13,522 nucleotides of DNA from Kiritimatiellia bacterium. Its GTDB lineage: Bacteria > Verrucomicrobiota > Kiritimatiellia > RFP12 > UBA1067. Positions 6,623-12,856 of the stretch are shown here, piece by piece. The notes beneath the pieces are model-generated. The model was given only the letters and a program-made list of their open reading frames with translations. It was not told the DNA's origin and did not search any database. How positions within the stretch are numbered: the first letter of the stretch is position 1; each line of letters begins with the position of its first letter. Both the position numbers and the translations under genes were made by a program. The stretch covers positions 1 through 13,522 of the forward strand of contig JAKSOY010000117.1 of assembly GCA_024405255.1 (NCBI GenBank). The letters run 5' to 3'.

Positions 6623-6796
6623 ATGAAGAAGCAGGTCGGGGCATGGTTCAGGACGTCCGGACGCAAGGGACGTCCGGACTTAAGGGACGATTTCATTTCC
6701 GAGTGGAGGCCTGAGGCATCATCTCGGGCGTTCGAAGAATCAAATCGTCCCTTGCGTCCCTTGAGACCCTTGCGTCCGGACGTCCTGAATAAATGA
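6623..6796 (+). pseudogene. ORF starting after ORF6N and running through repeat copy 2 (57 aa)
   Basis: AAAGGAGA at 6608-6614 precedes ATG 6623 by 8 bases, so initiation is well supported. Only MKKQVGAW is outside the repeat; the rest (RTSGRKGRPDLRDDF... to RPLRPLRPDVLNK) is encoded by the palindromic element itself and is low-complexity and basic. The same frame in copy 1 has no start codon and a stop at 5502, so the repeat does not carry a conserved gene. The simplest reading is a second gene of the ORF6N operon interrupted or replaced by the repeat. A small expressed chimeric peptide cannot be excluded. Confidence 0.3.
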
Positions 6797-6812
6797 CCCT
6801 CAATGTCCCTCG
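6650..6812. mobile_element. Palindromic MITE/REPIN-like element, copy 2
   Basis: Identical over 163 bp to 5526-5688. The terminal inverted repeats are at 6650-6669 and 6767-6786, and the inner 12-bp pair at 6682-6693 and 6742-6753. Copy-to-copy offset is 1,124 bp with no indel. Similarity fades on the left within about 10 bp of the inverted repeat and on the right after about 6839 (shared GTGTGAGCA). Confidence 0.8.
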
Positions 6813-6868
6813 AATTGAAGAGTGTGAGCAGCGCTGAGTGGGGCAGCAGAGTTTTTTCACCGCCGAAT

Positions 6869-6898
6869 ACACGGAAACCCGCTTCGCGGGACACGGAA
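6869..6898. repeat. Small hairpin CCCGC-TTC-GCGGG between ACACGGAA direct repeats
   Basis: CCCGC (6878-6882) and GCGGG (6886-6890) form a perfect short hairpin flanked by ACACGGAA at 6869-6876 and 6891-6898. It looks like a dispersed REP-type intergenic repeat. It is not followed by a T-run, so it is a poor terminator. The rest of 6813-7188 shows no supportable gene. Confidence 0.5.
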
Positions 6899-7188
6899 GG
6901 CAGTTTGAAAAATCATCCTTCGGACCCGGCACTGGCAATCCTCCCACATTATATTCGGGCGAAGGGCCGATGGAGGCGTGAAGCGTATTTCTTCCAATCG
7001 CCCTCCACGTCCGGCGGAGCCGGTTTCTGGGCTTTCTGTTTGGTGAACTTCCCCATCGCCACCGCGTGACAAGGTGCTGCCGTGAGTGCCGCAGACCGTA
7101 GGTTCGAACAAGAGGTGATCGCGGTGAATTGTTCAGGTGCGCCCGTGTGCCGAAATCGGTTTGTTGGGAGACGGACTTCGAGGAAATA

Positions 7189-7197
7189 TGGTATAAT
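7189..7197 (+). promoter_or_regulatory. Extended -10 promoter (TGGTATAAT) for the AlbA_2 operon
   Basis: TG-G-TATAAT gives a predicted start near 7204 and a leader of about 30 bases to ATG 7234. No -35 is visible at normal spacing. Confidence 0.6.
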
Positions 7198-7233
7198 GCA
7201 TGCGTTTCAATAGCAGGCAATCTGAATGGGAAC

Positions 7234-7323
7234 ATGGAAGATAAGGAATTGTTTCAGTCACGGCGGAGCGCGCGCAAGTCTGTGGCGAACAAGATTTCGG
7301 TTGAGGAGGTCGAGGCGATATGA
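7234..7323 (+). CDS. 29-residue ORF overlapping the AlbA_2 gene start
   Basis: ATG 7234 is the first ATG after the predicted transcript start. The peptide starts MEDKELFQSRRSARKSVANK and ends ISVEEVEAI; it is highly charged. Its TGA (7321-7323) overlaps the ATG of the next gene (7320-7322), the classic ATGA arrangement for translational coupling. The ribosome binding site of the next gene lies inside this ORF. Its own site is weak (GGGAAC close to the ATG). It may be a small partner (antitoxin-like or regulatory), or a leader peptide. No family is recognised. Confidence 0.45.
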   Translation: MEDKELFQSRRSARKSVANKISVEEVEAI

Positions 7324-8966
7324 CATCTGAAGAACTGAAGAAACTAATTAAGACCGGCGAGAATGGCATGGTCGAATTCAAGTGTGGACATGGCGGTGTC
7401 CCGGGCGACTTCTGGCCGTCGTATAGCGCGTTCGCGAATACGGATGGCGGCGTCATTGTGCTGGGTGTGAAAGAGGAGAATGGTGTTCGCGTTGTCGAGG
7501 GCGTGGAGAATGCGGAGAAGGTCAGGGCCGATCTGTGGAACGCGGCGAATAATCCGGACAAGGTGAGTGACAACGTGCTGTCGAACAAGCGCGTCTATTC
7601 GCTTGAGATCGACGGTAAGGTCCTGGTGGTAACGGAAGTGCCGCGCGCCGATCGACGGGTGAAGCCGGTGTATGTTGGCTCGGACGTGTTCAAGGGAACT
7701 TATCGGCGGAATGGAGAGGGCGATTATCATTGCAGCCGTGAGGCTGTCGAAGCGATGATCCGCGACAAATGCAAGGAGACCGCCGACAATTGCCTTCTTG
7801 AGGATATGACGATTGCTGATCTCGACCAGGACTCGGTCCGGCGCTATCGGATGATGTTCTCGCAGCGTAAGCCCGACCACGCTTGGAACAAGATGACGGA
7901 TGAGCAGTTCCTCTGCAAGATCGGCGCGGCGAAGAAGGATGAGGGTGGTGTTGTTCGCCCGATGCTGTCCGGATTGCTGTGCTTCGGTGATTTTGTGACG
8001 ATCTCGAATGAGCTGCCAGACTACTTCCTCGACTATCGTGAGAAGACGGGCGACGGTACGCGTTGGAAGGATCGCGTGGCGGCGCATGATGCAACTTGGA
8101 GCGGGAATATCATCGACTTTTATTTCCGTATCTATGACCGACTGACCTCGGACGTGAAAGTTCCGTTCAAACTTGATGCCCATAGTCAACGCGTGAACGA
8201 AACGAAGGTGCATGATGTGCTGCGTGAGGTGCTGGCCAATGCGCTCATTCATGCCGATTACCATGGACGCCGCGGAATTGTCATTGAGAAGCAGTTTGAT
8301 ACGATTGTCTTTCGCAATCCCGGTGATCTTCGCATTGCCAAGGAAGTTGCCATAGAGGGCGGAACGACCGATGCCCGCAATTCGAGGATTTTCAACATCT
8401 TTGCGCTGATTGATGTCGGCGAACGGTCGGGCATGGGGCTTTCCAATCTCTATTCGACATGGACGGAGTTGGGGTATGATCGACCTGATCTTGAGGAGTA
8501 CCACGAACCCGATCAGACGGTCCTGACGGTCTACCTGAAAACTAGTACAAAGAGCACGAAAACTAGTAGTAAGAGCGAGAAAACTAGGGAAAAGAAAACT
8601 AGGGAAAAGAGAAGCGCAGATGTCATCGAGCCCTTGAAAAATAAGGGCGAAACGACAAAAACTGTGGGTAAGAAAACTGTGGGTAAGGGTGTAGAAACTA
8701 GGGAAAAGAAAACTAGGGTAAAGAGTACAGGAACTAGGGAAAAGAAATTTGATTTCCCGCCTGAAGAGTTGGTGGTGTTACGGCTTACTGCACAACGTTT
8801 GATTGCTGTGATGAGAAGGAATCCGCAAGTGACAACCGTGGAATTGGCAAAGGAGCTTGGTGTGACCGACAAGGGTATTGAGTGGCAGATCGTCAAGTTG
8901 CGTAAGGATAAGATGATCCGTCGCGTCGGCGGGCGCAAGTTCGGCAGCTGGGAAGTGCTGATTTGA
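7320..8966 (+). CDS. AlbA_2 (Schlafen-like) domain - RecG-type ATPase - winged-helix protein
   Basis: The product has 548 residues. GAGGAGGT at 7303-7310 precedes ATG 7320 by 9 bases. Residues about 9-125 are an AlbA_2 nucleic-acid-binding domain: the MVEFK motif (E19, K21) and AFANTDGGVIVLGVKE (37-52) are its hallmarks. Residues about 295-400 are the GHKL-like HATPase_c_4 domain of COG2865 proteins: LREVLANALIHADY (N-box, E303 and N307), NPGDL (333-337) and GERSGMGLSNL (367-377). Residues about 407-478 are a lysine/threonine-rich repeat linker. Residues 485-545 are a winged helix (TTVELAKELGVTDKGIEWQI). These proteins act as regulators and several relatives function in stress or phage response; the exact role here is unknown. 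The NYN putative RNase gene follows 45 bases later, so the two probably form an operon with the 29-residue ORF. All hallmark residues appear intact. Confidence 0.88.
   Translation: MTSEELKKLIKTGENGMVEFKCGHGGVPGDFWPSYSAFANTDGGVIVLGVKEENGVRVVEGVENAEKVRADLWNAANNPDKVSDNVLSNKRVYSLEIDGKVLVVTEVPRADRRVKPVYVGSDVFKGTYRRNGEGDYHCSREAVEAMIRDKCKETADNCLLEDMTIADLDQDSVRRYRMMFSQRKPDHAWNKMTDEQFLCKIGAAKKDEGGVVRPMLSGLLCFGDFVTISNELPDYFLDYREKTGDGTRWKDRVAAHDATWSGNIIDFYFRIYDRLTSDVKVPFKLDAHSQRVNETKVHDVLREVLANALIHADYHGRRGIVIEKQFDTIVFRNPGDLRIAKEVAIEGGTTDARNSRIFNIFALIDVGERSGMGLSNLYSTWTELGYDRPDLEEYHEPDQTVLTVYLKTSTKSTKTSSKSEKTREKKTREKRSADVIEPLKNKGETTKTVGKKTVGKGVETREKKTRVKSTGTREKKFDFPPEELVVLRLTAQRLIAVMRRNPQVTTVELAKELGVTDKGIEWQIVKLRKDKMIRRVGGRKFGSWEVLI
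8539..8737 (+). repeat. In-frame AAACTAG repeat array with 21/15-bp steps (array C)
   Basis: AAACTAG or a one- or two-base variant (AAACTGT, GAACTAG) begins at 8539, 8560, 8581, 8596, 8659, 8674, 8695, 8710 and 8731. The steps are 21, 21, 15, 63, 15, 21, 15 and 21 bp, so all are combinations in multiples of three and the frame is kept. They encode KT(S/R)xxK(K) units such as KTREK and KTVGK. The array lies between the ATPase domain and the winged helix of the AlbA_2 protein. Confidence 0.85.
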
Positions 8967-9011
8967 TCGTTGGAGAATGGAATGTCAATGAGTTTGATTG
9001 GAGAATAAGAC

Positions 9012-9776
9012 ATGTCGGATTCATGTGAACAAAAGCTGGCGGTGTTGATTGATGCGGACAATGCATCGAAGGGTGACTTGAAGGCGATTCTGGAAGAGAT
9101 CGCCAAGTATGGGACCCCGACGGTCAAGCGTGCCTATGGCGACTGGTCGTCACCTCAGTTGGCGGGATGGAAGGAGGTCCTGCTCGAAAATGGCGCCGTG
9201 CCGGTTCAGCAGTATGCATATACGACGGGCAAGAACGCCACGGATGCGGCCATGATCATCGATGCGATGGATTTTCTCCATGGCCAACGGTTGGATGGAT
9301 TTGTGCTCATTTCCAGTGACAGCGATTTCACCCCGCTGGCATTGCGAATTCGCGAGTCAGGGCTCAAGGTCTACGGTATTGGCGAGAAGAAAACACCGAA
9401 ACCGTTTATCAAGGCTTGTGACAAGTTCATCTATGTGGACATCCTGCGTCCGGAGGGGCCATCGGAGGGACCCGTCGCCAATGTTGCCGCGGAGACTGGG
9501 CCGGTCAAGCCCGTGCCAAGTCCCGTCCCTACCCGTAAACGCCCTTCTGACAGGACGGTTGAGTTCATTGCCAAATGTATTGCTGAAACGTCGAATGATG
9601 ACGGTGTCAGTAGCCTCGCTGTTCTTGGTAGCATGATTAGCAAGAGCCGATCTGATTTCGACAGCCGAAATTATGGGTATGCGAAACTCTCGGAGTTCCT
9701 TAAGTCCATTGGCCGGTTCGAGGTGACCTTGGACAAGCATAATCATCCCCAGATCCGCGATCGTCGGGCGAAATGA
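9012..9776 (+). CDS. NYN-domain putative RNase with OST-HTH/LOTUS domain
   Basis: The product has 254 residues; GGAG about 8 bases before ATG 9012 supports the start. Residues 8-147 are a NYN (PIN-like, LabA/DUF88) nuclease domain. The acidic metal-binding residues look complete: LIDADN (D14, D16), KNATDAAMIIDAMD (D78) and ISSDSDF (D103, D105). A proline-rich linker (148-178) is followed by an OST-HTH/LOTUS domain (about 180-250; YGYAKLSEFLKSIGRFEV), a module that binds RNA, possibly G-quadruplex RNA. Family knowledge makes it a probable RNA-cleaving enzyme; substrate unknown. It is 45 bases downstream of the AlbA_2 gene with no terminator between them, so shared expression and a joint RNA-directed role are plausible. 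Confidence 0.88.
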   Translation: MSDSCEQKLAVLIDADNASKGDLKAILEEIAKYGTPTVKRAYGDWSSPQLAGWKEVLLENGAVPVQQYAYTTGKNATDAAMIIDAMDFLHGQRLDGFVLISSDSDFTPLALRIRESGLKVYGIGEKKTPKPFIKACDKFIYVDILRPEGPSEGPVANVAAETGPVKPVPSPVPTRKRPSDRTVEFIAKCIAETSNDDGVSSLAVLGSMISKSRSDFDSRNYGYAKLSEFLKSIGRFEVTLDKHNHPQIRDRRAK

Positions 9777-9793
9777 CGAGGGATTGTGAAATG

Positions 9794-9802
9794 TGATATA
9801 AT
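9794..9802 (+). promoter_or_regulatory. Extended -10 promoter (TGATATAAT), leaderless arrangement
   Basis: With TATAAT at 9797-9802, the expected +1 falls on 9809, the A of the DUF4177 start codon. No ribosome binding site lies in front of that ATG, which agrees with a leaderless transcript. The -35 position (TGACGA, 9774-9779) is weak. Confidence 0.6.
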
Positions 9803-9808
9803 ATTTGC

Positions 9809-10021
9809 ATGAAATACACGGAATACAAAGTGGTGCGCATCAGCGAGAGCGGGTGTGCGACGATCTTCCTGGGGGCTTCGGCGTTGCCGGTGTCGATTAT
9901 GGAAGAAAAACTCAATCGGCTCGCGAAGGATGGTTGGCAGGTCATTTGCGAGGTGGTCGAGCAGCAGCGTTTCCTCCTTTTCTGGACGCGTGAAGCCGTC
10001 GTCGTGACCCTGGGGCGGTGA
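9809..10021 (+). CDS. DUF4177 domain small protein
   Basis: A 70-residue protein that starts MKYTEYKVVRISE and contains MEEKLNRLAKDGWQVICEVV, then a C-terminal strand pair (RFLLFWTREAV). This is the DUF4177 pattern: an 'YEYKVV' strand, a helix ending in 'GW.(L/V)', and a final beta strand. The function of the family is unknown. It has its own promoter directly before the start codon and no Shine-Dalgarno sequence, so it is probably expressed apart from the NYN gene 32 bases upstream. The size is typical for the family. Confidence 0.8.
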   Translation: MKYTEYKVVRISESGCATIFLGASALPVSIMEEKLNRLAKDGWQVICEVVEQQRFLLFWTREAVVVTLGR

Positions 10022-10098
10022 ACGTGGAGGCGGCGACGGTGCCATCGTCTCTTCGCTATCTGCATTGAGGCCATGAAATTTCAAAGAAGGCTGTGCGA

Positions 10099-10884
10099 AT
10101 GAACATGAAACTGTTTTTGATTTGCGTTCTGTGTGCTCTTGGGGGAATGGCGGCGCCACAACCGACGCGCGCGCCAGGACCGAATGCGGGGAAGACGGCC
10201 GTGATGGTGGATACCTGCCATCCGACGAAATCCGGCTTCGTTTCGGCCATCCACTTGTCGCTCACGCGGGCGGGGTTTACGGTGGTCGAACTATCGAGGA
10301 CCAATACGGCGGAAACGGTGGCCGCCCAGCTTCGCCAGTCCCACGTGGTCGTTTTCCAGGGGGCCACGTTTCGCGGGGGCGGGAAGGACTCTGTGTATGT
10401 GGCGGCGGCGCGCCGGCGGGAGGCCTTCGAGAAGCTCGTCCTGGGGGAGGCCCGCAAACAGCGTAAGCCTCTTTTCGGCATTTGCCGCGGCGCGCAGGTG
10501 ATCAATTCCTCCTTCGGCGGTTTCGTGCGGCCCTGGCAGAAGACGGTGAAGAAGCCGCCCGAAAAACCGCTGGCGCATCGCCAGAAGGTGTCGGGGTCGC
10601 GTGCGACGCATCCGGTTGCCATTGCGCCCGCGTCGCGCTTCGCGCGCGTGTTGAAGCGCACGTCATGGACGGTGAATTCGTTTCACGACTACGCCGTTGC
10701 GAAAGTGGCGCCGGGATTCCGTGTGGTCGCGACGGCGCCGGACGGCGTGGTGGAAGTGCTTGAGGGCGTGGACTATCCCGCCTTTGCCGTCCAGTTCCAT
10801 CCCGAACTGCGCAGCGCCAAGGATCGCGAGAGCCAGGCGATTTTCGACCATATTCTGGATCTCGCCGGAAAAGGGAAGAAATAA
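10099..10884 (+). CDS. Exported class I glutamine amidotransferase-like hydrolase (peptidase C26 / PuuD-like)
   Basis: The product has 261 residues. AGAAGG at 10085-10090 fits ATG 10099; the GTG at 10093 is too close. The N-terminus (MNMKLFLICVLCALGGMAAP) is a signal peptide, without a proper lipobox. The rest is a gamma-glutamyl hydrolase-type amidotransferase: nucleophile Cys129 in FGICRGAQVIN, and the catalytic pair His234/Glu236 in AVQFHPEL, plus the family VNSFHDYAV stretch near 192-200. The triad is complete. Known members cleave gamma-glutamyl amides such as gamma-glutamyl-GABA in the cytoplasm; the export signal here implies a periplasmic substrate, perhaps a gamma-glutamyl peptide. 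It is not obviously linked to its neighbours. Confidence 0.85.
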   Translation: MNMKLFLICVLCALGGMAAPQPTRAPGPNAGKTAVMVDTCHPTKSGFVSAIHLSLTRAGFTVVELSRTNTAETVAAQLRQSHVVVFQGATFRGGGKDSVYVAAARRREAFEKLVLGEARKQRKPLFGICRGAQVINSSFGGFVRPWQKTVKKPPEKPLAHRQKVSGSRATHPVAIAPASRFARVLKRTSWTVNSFHDYAVAKVAPGFRVVATAPDGVVEVLEGVDYPAFAVQFHPELRSAKDRESQAIFDHILDLAGKGKK

Positions 10885-10939
10885 CCCCAAGAACCAATCG
10901 CCTAAAATCGCCCGGGCGTGGGGGATTGAATTTTTGGGG
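10883..10939 (+). terminator. Possible hairpin terminator after the amidotransferase gene
   Basis: ACCCCAA just after the stop can pair with TTGGGGT at about 10934-10940, with an inner CAATC/GATTG pair and a central CGCCC/GGGCG palindrome. The stem is followed by GGTTTTGAT, a short T-run only. It also reaches the -35 (TTGAAT, 10926-10931) of the next promoter, so read-out and read-in overlap here. Confidence 0.4.
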
Positions 10940-10954
10940 TGGTTTTGATAAAAT
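10926..10954 (+). promoter_or_regulatory. Promoter of the glycine riboswitch / symporter transcript
   Basis: -35 TTGAAT (10926-10931), a 17-bp spacer, and an extended -10 TG-A-TAAAAT (10946-10954). Predicted start is near 10961, only about 14 bases before the riboswitch. Confidence 0.65.
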
Positions 10955-10974
10955 ATTTACTTCTGCGTTAAGGC

Positions 10975-11062
10975 GGGTCCGGAGAAGCTCCACGATGGTG
11001 TGGGGTGCCGAAGGTGTAATTCTGCGAAAGGGTTGCAGATGATCTCTCAGGCAAAAGGACGG
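10975..11062 (+). promoter_or_regulatory. Glycine riboswitch, single aptamer
   Basis: The conserved glycine-aptamer blocks are present in order: CGGAGAAG, the GGTGCCGAAGG core (here GGGTGCCGAAGG at about 11003-11014), and ATCTCTCAGGCAAAAGGAC at 11042-11060. GTCC (10977-10980) pairs with GGAC (11057-11060) to close P1. Only one aptamer fits between the promoter and the gene. No intrinsic terminator lies between it and the start codon; the Shine-Dalgarno GGAAAGG (11061-11067) is directly next to P1, so control of translation is the likely mode. Whether glycine turns the gene on or off cannot be read. Confidence 0.92.
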
Positions 11063-11073
11063 AAAGGTACAAC

Positions 11074-12645
11074 ATGACGAATGAAGTGGTGACGACCGCC
11101 TTGAAGGCGATCGCAAACGAGCCTGAGGCCGCGTTGTCGGGTGCAGTCGCGAAATCGGTTGAAACGTCCAGCGGTTGGCTGGAAACATTGACGAACTGGG
11201 TCGGCGCCGCCGACGACTTCGTCTGGGGCGTCCCCCTCATCAGCATCATCCTGGTGACCGGCATTCTGCTCTCCTGCATGCTGCGGTTCTACCACCTCTT
11301 CAATCTCAAGAACGCCTTCCGCTACATGTTCCACACCGAAGAGGGGACGGAAGGCGATGTCTCGGCGTTCGGTGCGCTCTGTACGGCGCTTTCGGCGACG
11401 ATCGGCACGGGCAACATCGTGGGCGTGGCGACGGCGATCGGCACGGGCGGACCGGGCGCGCTTTTCTGGATGGAAGTGGCGGCGTTCTTCGGCATGGCGA
11501 CGAAATACTCCGAAGGCCTGCTCGCCGTCAAATACCGTGAGTTCACGCCCGAAGGGAAGGTGCTGGGCGGACCGTTCTACTACATCGAGAAGGGCCTGAA
11601 AGGCATCTTCGGCATTCAGAACTGGAAATGGCTGGCCGTCCTGTTCGCCGTATTCGGCGTGGGCGCGGGGCTTTTGGGCATCGGTACCCTCACGCAGGTG
11701 CATGGCATTACGTCCGCCACGCAGCGGTTCTTCGATCCGAACTTCAATCCGGCGGACCTGACGACGGGCGTTCAGCTCTTCGGCACGACCTATTCGGTAC
11801 CGGTCGTCATCGCGGGTGCGTGCGTGACGGCCGCCACCGCGCTCGTCGTCATCGGCGGACTCAAGCGCATCGCAAACGTCTCGACGATCATCGTACCGTT
11901 CATGGCGGTGTTCTATGTGGCCATCTGCGGGTTCATTCTCCTGGGCAACATCTCGAAGGTGACTTCCGCAATCGAGCTCATCGTGCGCGCGGCGTTCAAT
12001 CCGGCGGCCTTCACGGGCGGCATGGTCGGAACGATCTTCATCGCGATGCAGAAGGGCATCGCGCGCGGCATCTTCTCGAACGAGGCGGGCCTGGGGTCCG
12101 CCCCGATCGCGGCGGCGGCGGCGAAGACGAACGAGCCGGCGCGCCAGGGACTCGTCTGCATGACCGGCACGTTCATCGATACGATCATCGTCTGCTCGAT
12201 GACGGGTCTGGCGATCGTCGTGACGGGCGCCTGGGAACCGAAGCTCGGCCTCAAGGGCGTGGATATCACGATCGAGGCGTTCAGCCGCGGTCTCGCATTC
12301 CTCGGTCCGCACTCCGGCATGATCGCGTCGTTCTTCCTGATGGTCGCGCTCACGTTCTTCGCGTTCACCACGATTCTCGGCTGGGACTACTATTCCGAGA
12401 AGTGTCTGGAATATCTGGTGGGGTCGAAGCGTCAGAACGTCATCAAGTTCTACCGCTTCCTCTATGTGCTCTTCGTGGCAATCGGACCCTACCTCACGGT
12501 CAGCGTCGTGTGGAACCTGTCCGATACGATGAACGGCCTCATGGCGTTCCCGAACCTCGTCGCGCTCTTCCTCCTTTCGCCGGTCGTGTGGAAGGTGACG
12601 AAGGACTATCTGGCGCGTCGGGCGAAGGGGCAGGCCGAAGGGTAA
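11074..12645 (+). CDS. Alanine/glycine:cation symporter (AGCS family)
   Basis: A 523-residue inner-membrane secondary transporter of the AGCS family (TC 2.A.25), which takes up alanine or glycine with Na+ or H+. Hallmarks: ALSATIGTGNIVGVATAIGT from residue 104, the adjoining GGPGALFWMEVAAFFGM, GGPFYYIEKGL (165-175), and the GIARGIFSNEAGLGSAPIAA signature from about 328. About ten to eleven hydrophobic segments follow in the usual order. The hydrophilic N-terminus (about 1-45) is longer than in many members. ATG 11074 follows GGAAAGG by 6 bases. It is the sole gene after the glycine riboswitch and ends at a strong terminator, so it forms a single-gene transcript. The riboswitch supports glycine as a physiological substrate. 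Confidence 0.95.
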   Translation: MTNEVVTTALKAIANEPEAALSGAVAKSVETSSGWLETLTNWVGAADDFVWGVPLISIILVTGILLSCMLRFYHLFNLKNAFRYMFHTEEGTEGDVSAFGALCTALSATIGTGNIVGVATAIGTGGPGALFWMEVAAFFGMATKYSEGLLAVKYREFTPEGKVLGGPFYYIEKGLKGIFGIQNWKWLAVLFAVFGVGAGLLGIGTLTQVHGITSATQRFFDPNFNPADLTTGVQLFGTTYSVPVVIAGACVTAATALVVIGGLKRIANVSTIIVPFMAVFYVAICGFILLGNISKVTSAIELIVRAAFNPAAFTGGMVGTIFIAMQKGIARGIFSNEAGLGSAPIAAAAAKTNEPARQGLVCMTGTFIDTIIVCSMTGLAIVVTGAWEPKLGLKGVDITIEAFSRGLAFLGPHSGMIASFFLMVALTFFAFTTILGWDYYSEKCLEYLVGSKRQNVIKFYRFLYVLFVAIGPYLTVSVVWNLSDTMNGLMAFPNLVALFLLSPVVWKVTKDYLARRAKGQAEG

Positions 12646-12675
12646 TCCGTTCGGGGGAAAACGGTTTTAGCACGG

Positions 12676-12708
12676 GGCGTCGTATCGTTTCTACGACGCC
12701 TTTTGTTC
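12676..12708 (+). terminator. Rho-independent terminator of the symporter gene
   Basis: A perfect 9-bp stem GGCGTCGTA (12676-12684) / TACGACGCC (12692-12700) with a 7-base loop, followed directly by TTTTGTTCGTTT. It lies 30 bases after the stop codon. Confidence 0.92.
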
Positions 12709-12774
12709 GTTTAATGATTCAACCTATAGAAAAAAGGTCCTTTAAATGAGATATTAGGCGGTTTTTTACGGTTT

Positions 12775-12822
12775 ACACCATATATAGTGGGGCGAATAAG
12801 AAAAATACACAATATATGGATT
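12775..12822 (+). promoter_or_regulatory. Pair of NrdR boxes
   Basis: ACACCATATATAGTGG (12775-12790) and ACACAATATATGGATT (12807-12822) match the NrdR box (roughly ACAC-AT-rich-GTGT). The first is nearly palindromic, the second degenerate on its right. They are 32 bp apart start to start, three helical turns, the spacing expected for co-operative binding of the ATP-cone repressor NrdR. The second box ends 5 bases before the -35. Confidence 0.85.
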
Positions 12823-12827
12823 CTTGC

Positions 12828-12856
12828 TTGCATTCGCAGATGATACTTTGTATACT
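12828..12856 (+). promoter_or_regulatory. nrdD promoter (-35 TTGCAT, -10 TATACT)
   Basis: The -35 is at 12828-12833 and the -10 at 12851-12856, with a 17-bp spacer. Predicted start is near 12863, giving a 5' leader of about 116 bases before nrdD. The leader has CCGCC/GGCGG pairing potential (about 12911-12957) but no riboswitch I recognise. Confidence 0.6.

Noticed and set aside
6949..7056. Short - strand ORF (35 aa, MGKFTKQKAQKPAPPDVEGD...)
   Set aside because: The basic peptide looks plausible at first, but it has no convincing ribosome binding site or neighbour and lies in repeat-rich DNA; too weak to annotate.
7095..7115. GGTTCGAAC on the + strand, like a tRNA T-loop
   Set aside because: The T-stem does not pair and there is no cloverleaf around it.
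11047..12312. 421-codon open frame on the - strand
   Set aside because: Antisense of the symporter gene; arginine/aspartate/histidine-rich composition typical of a GC-rich codon shadow.
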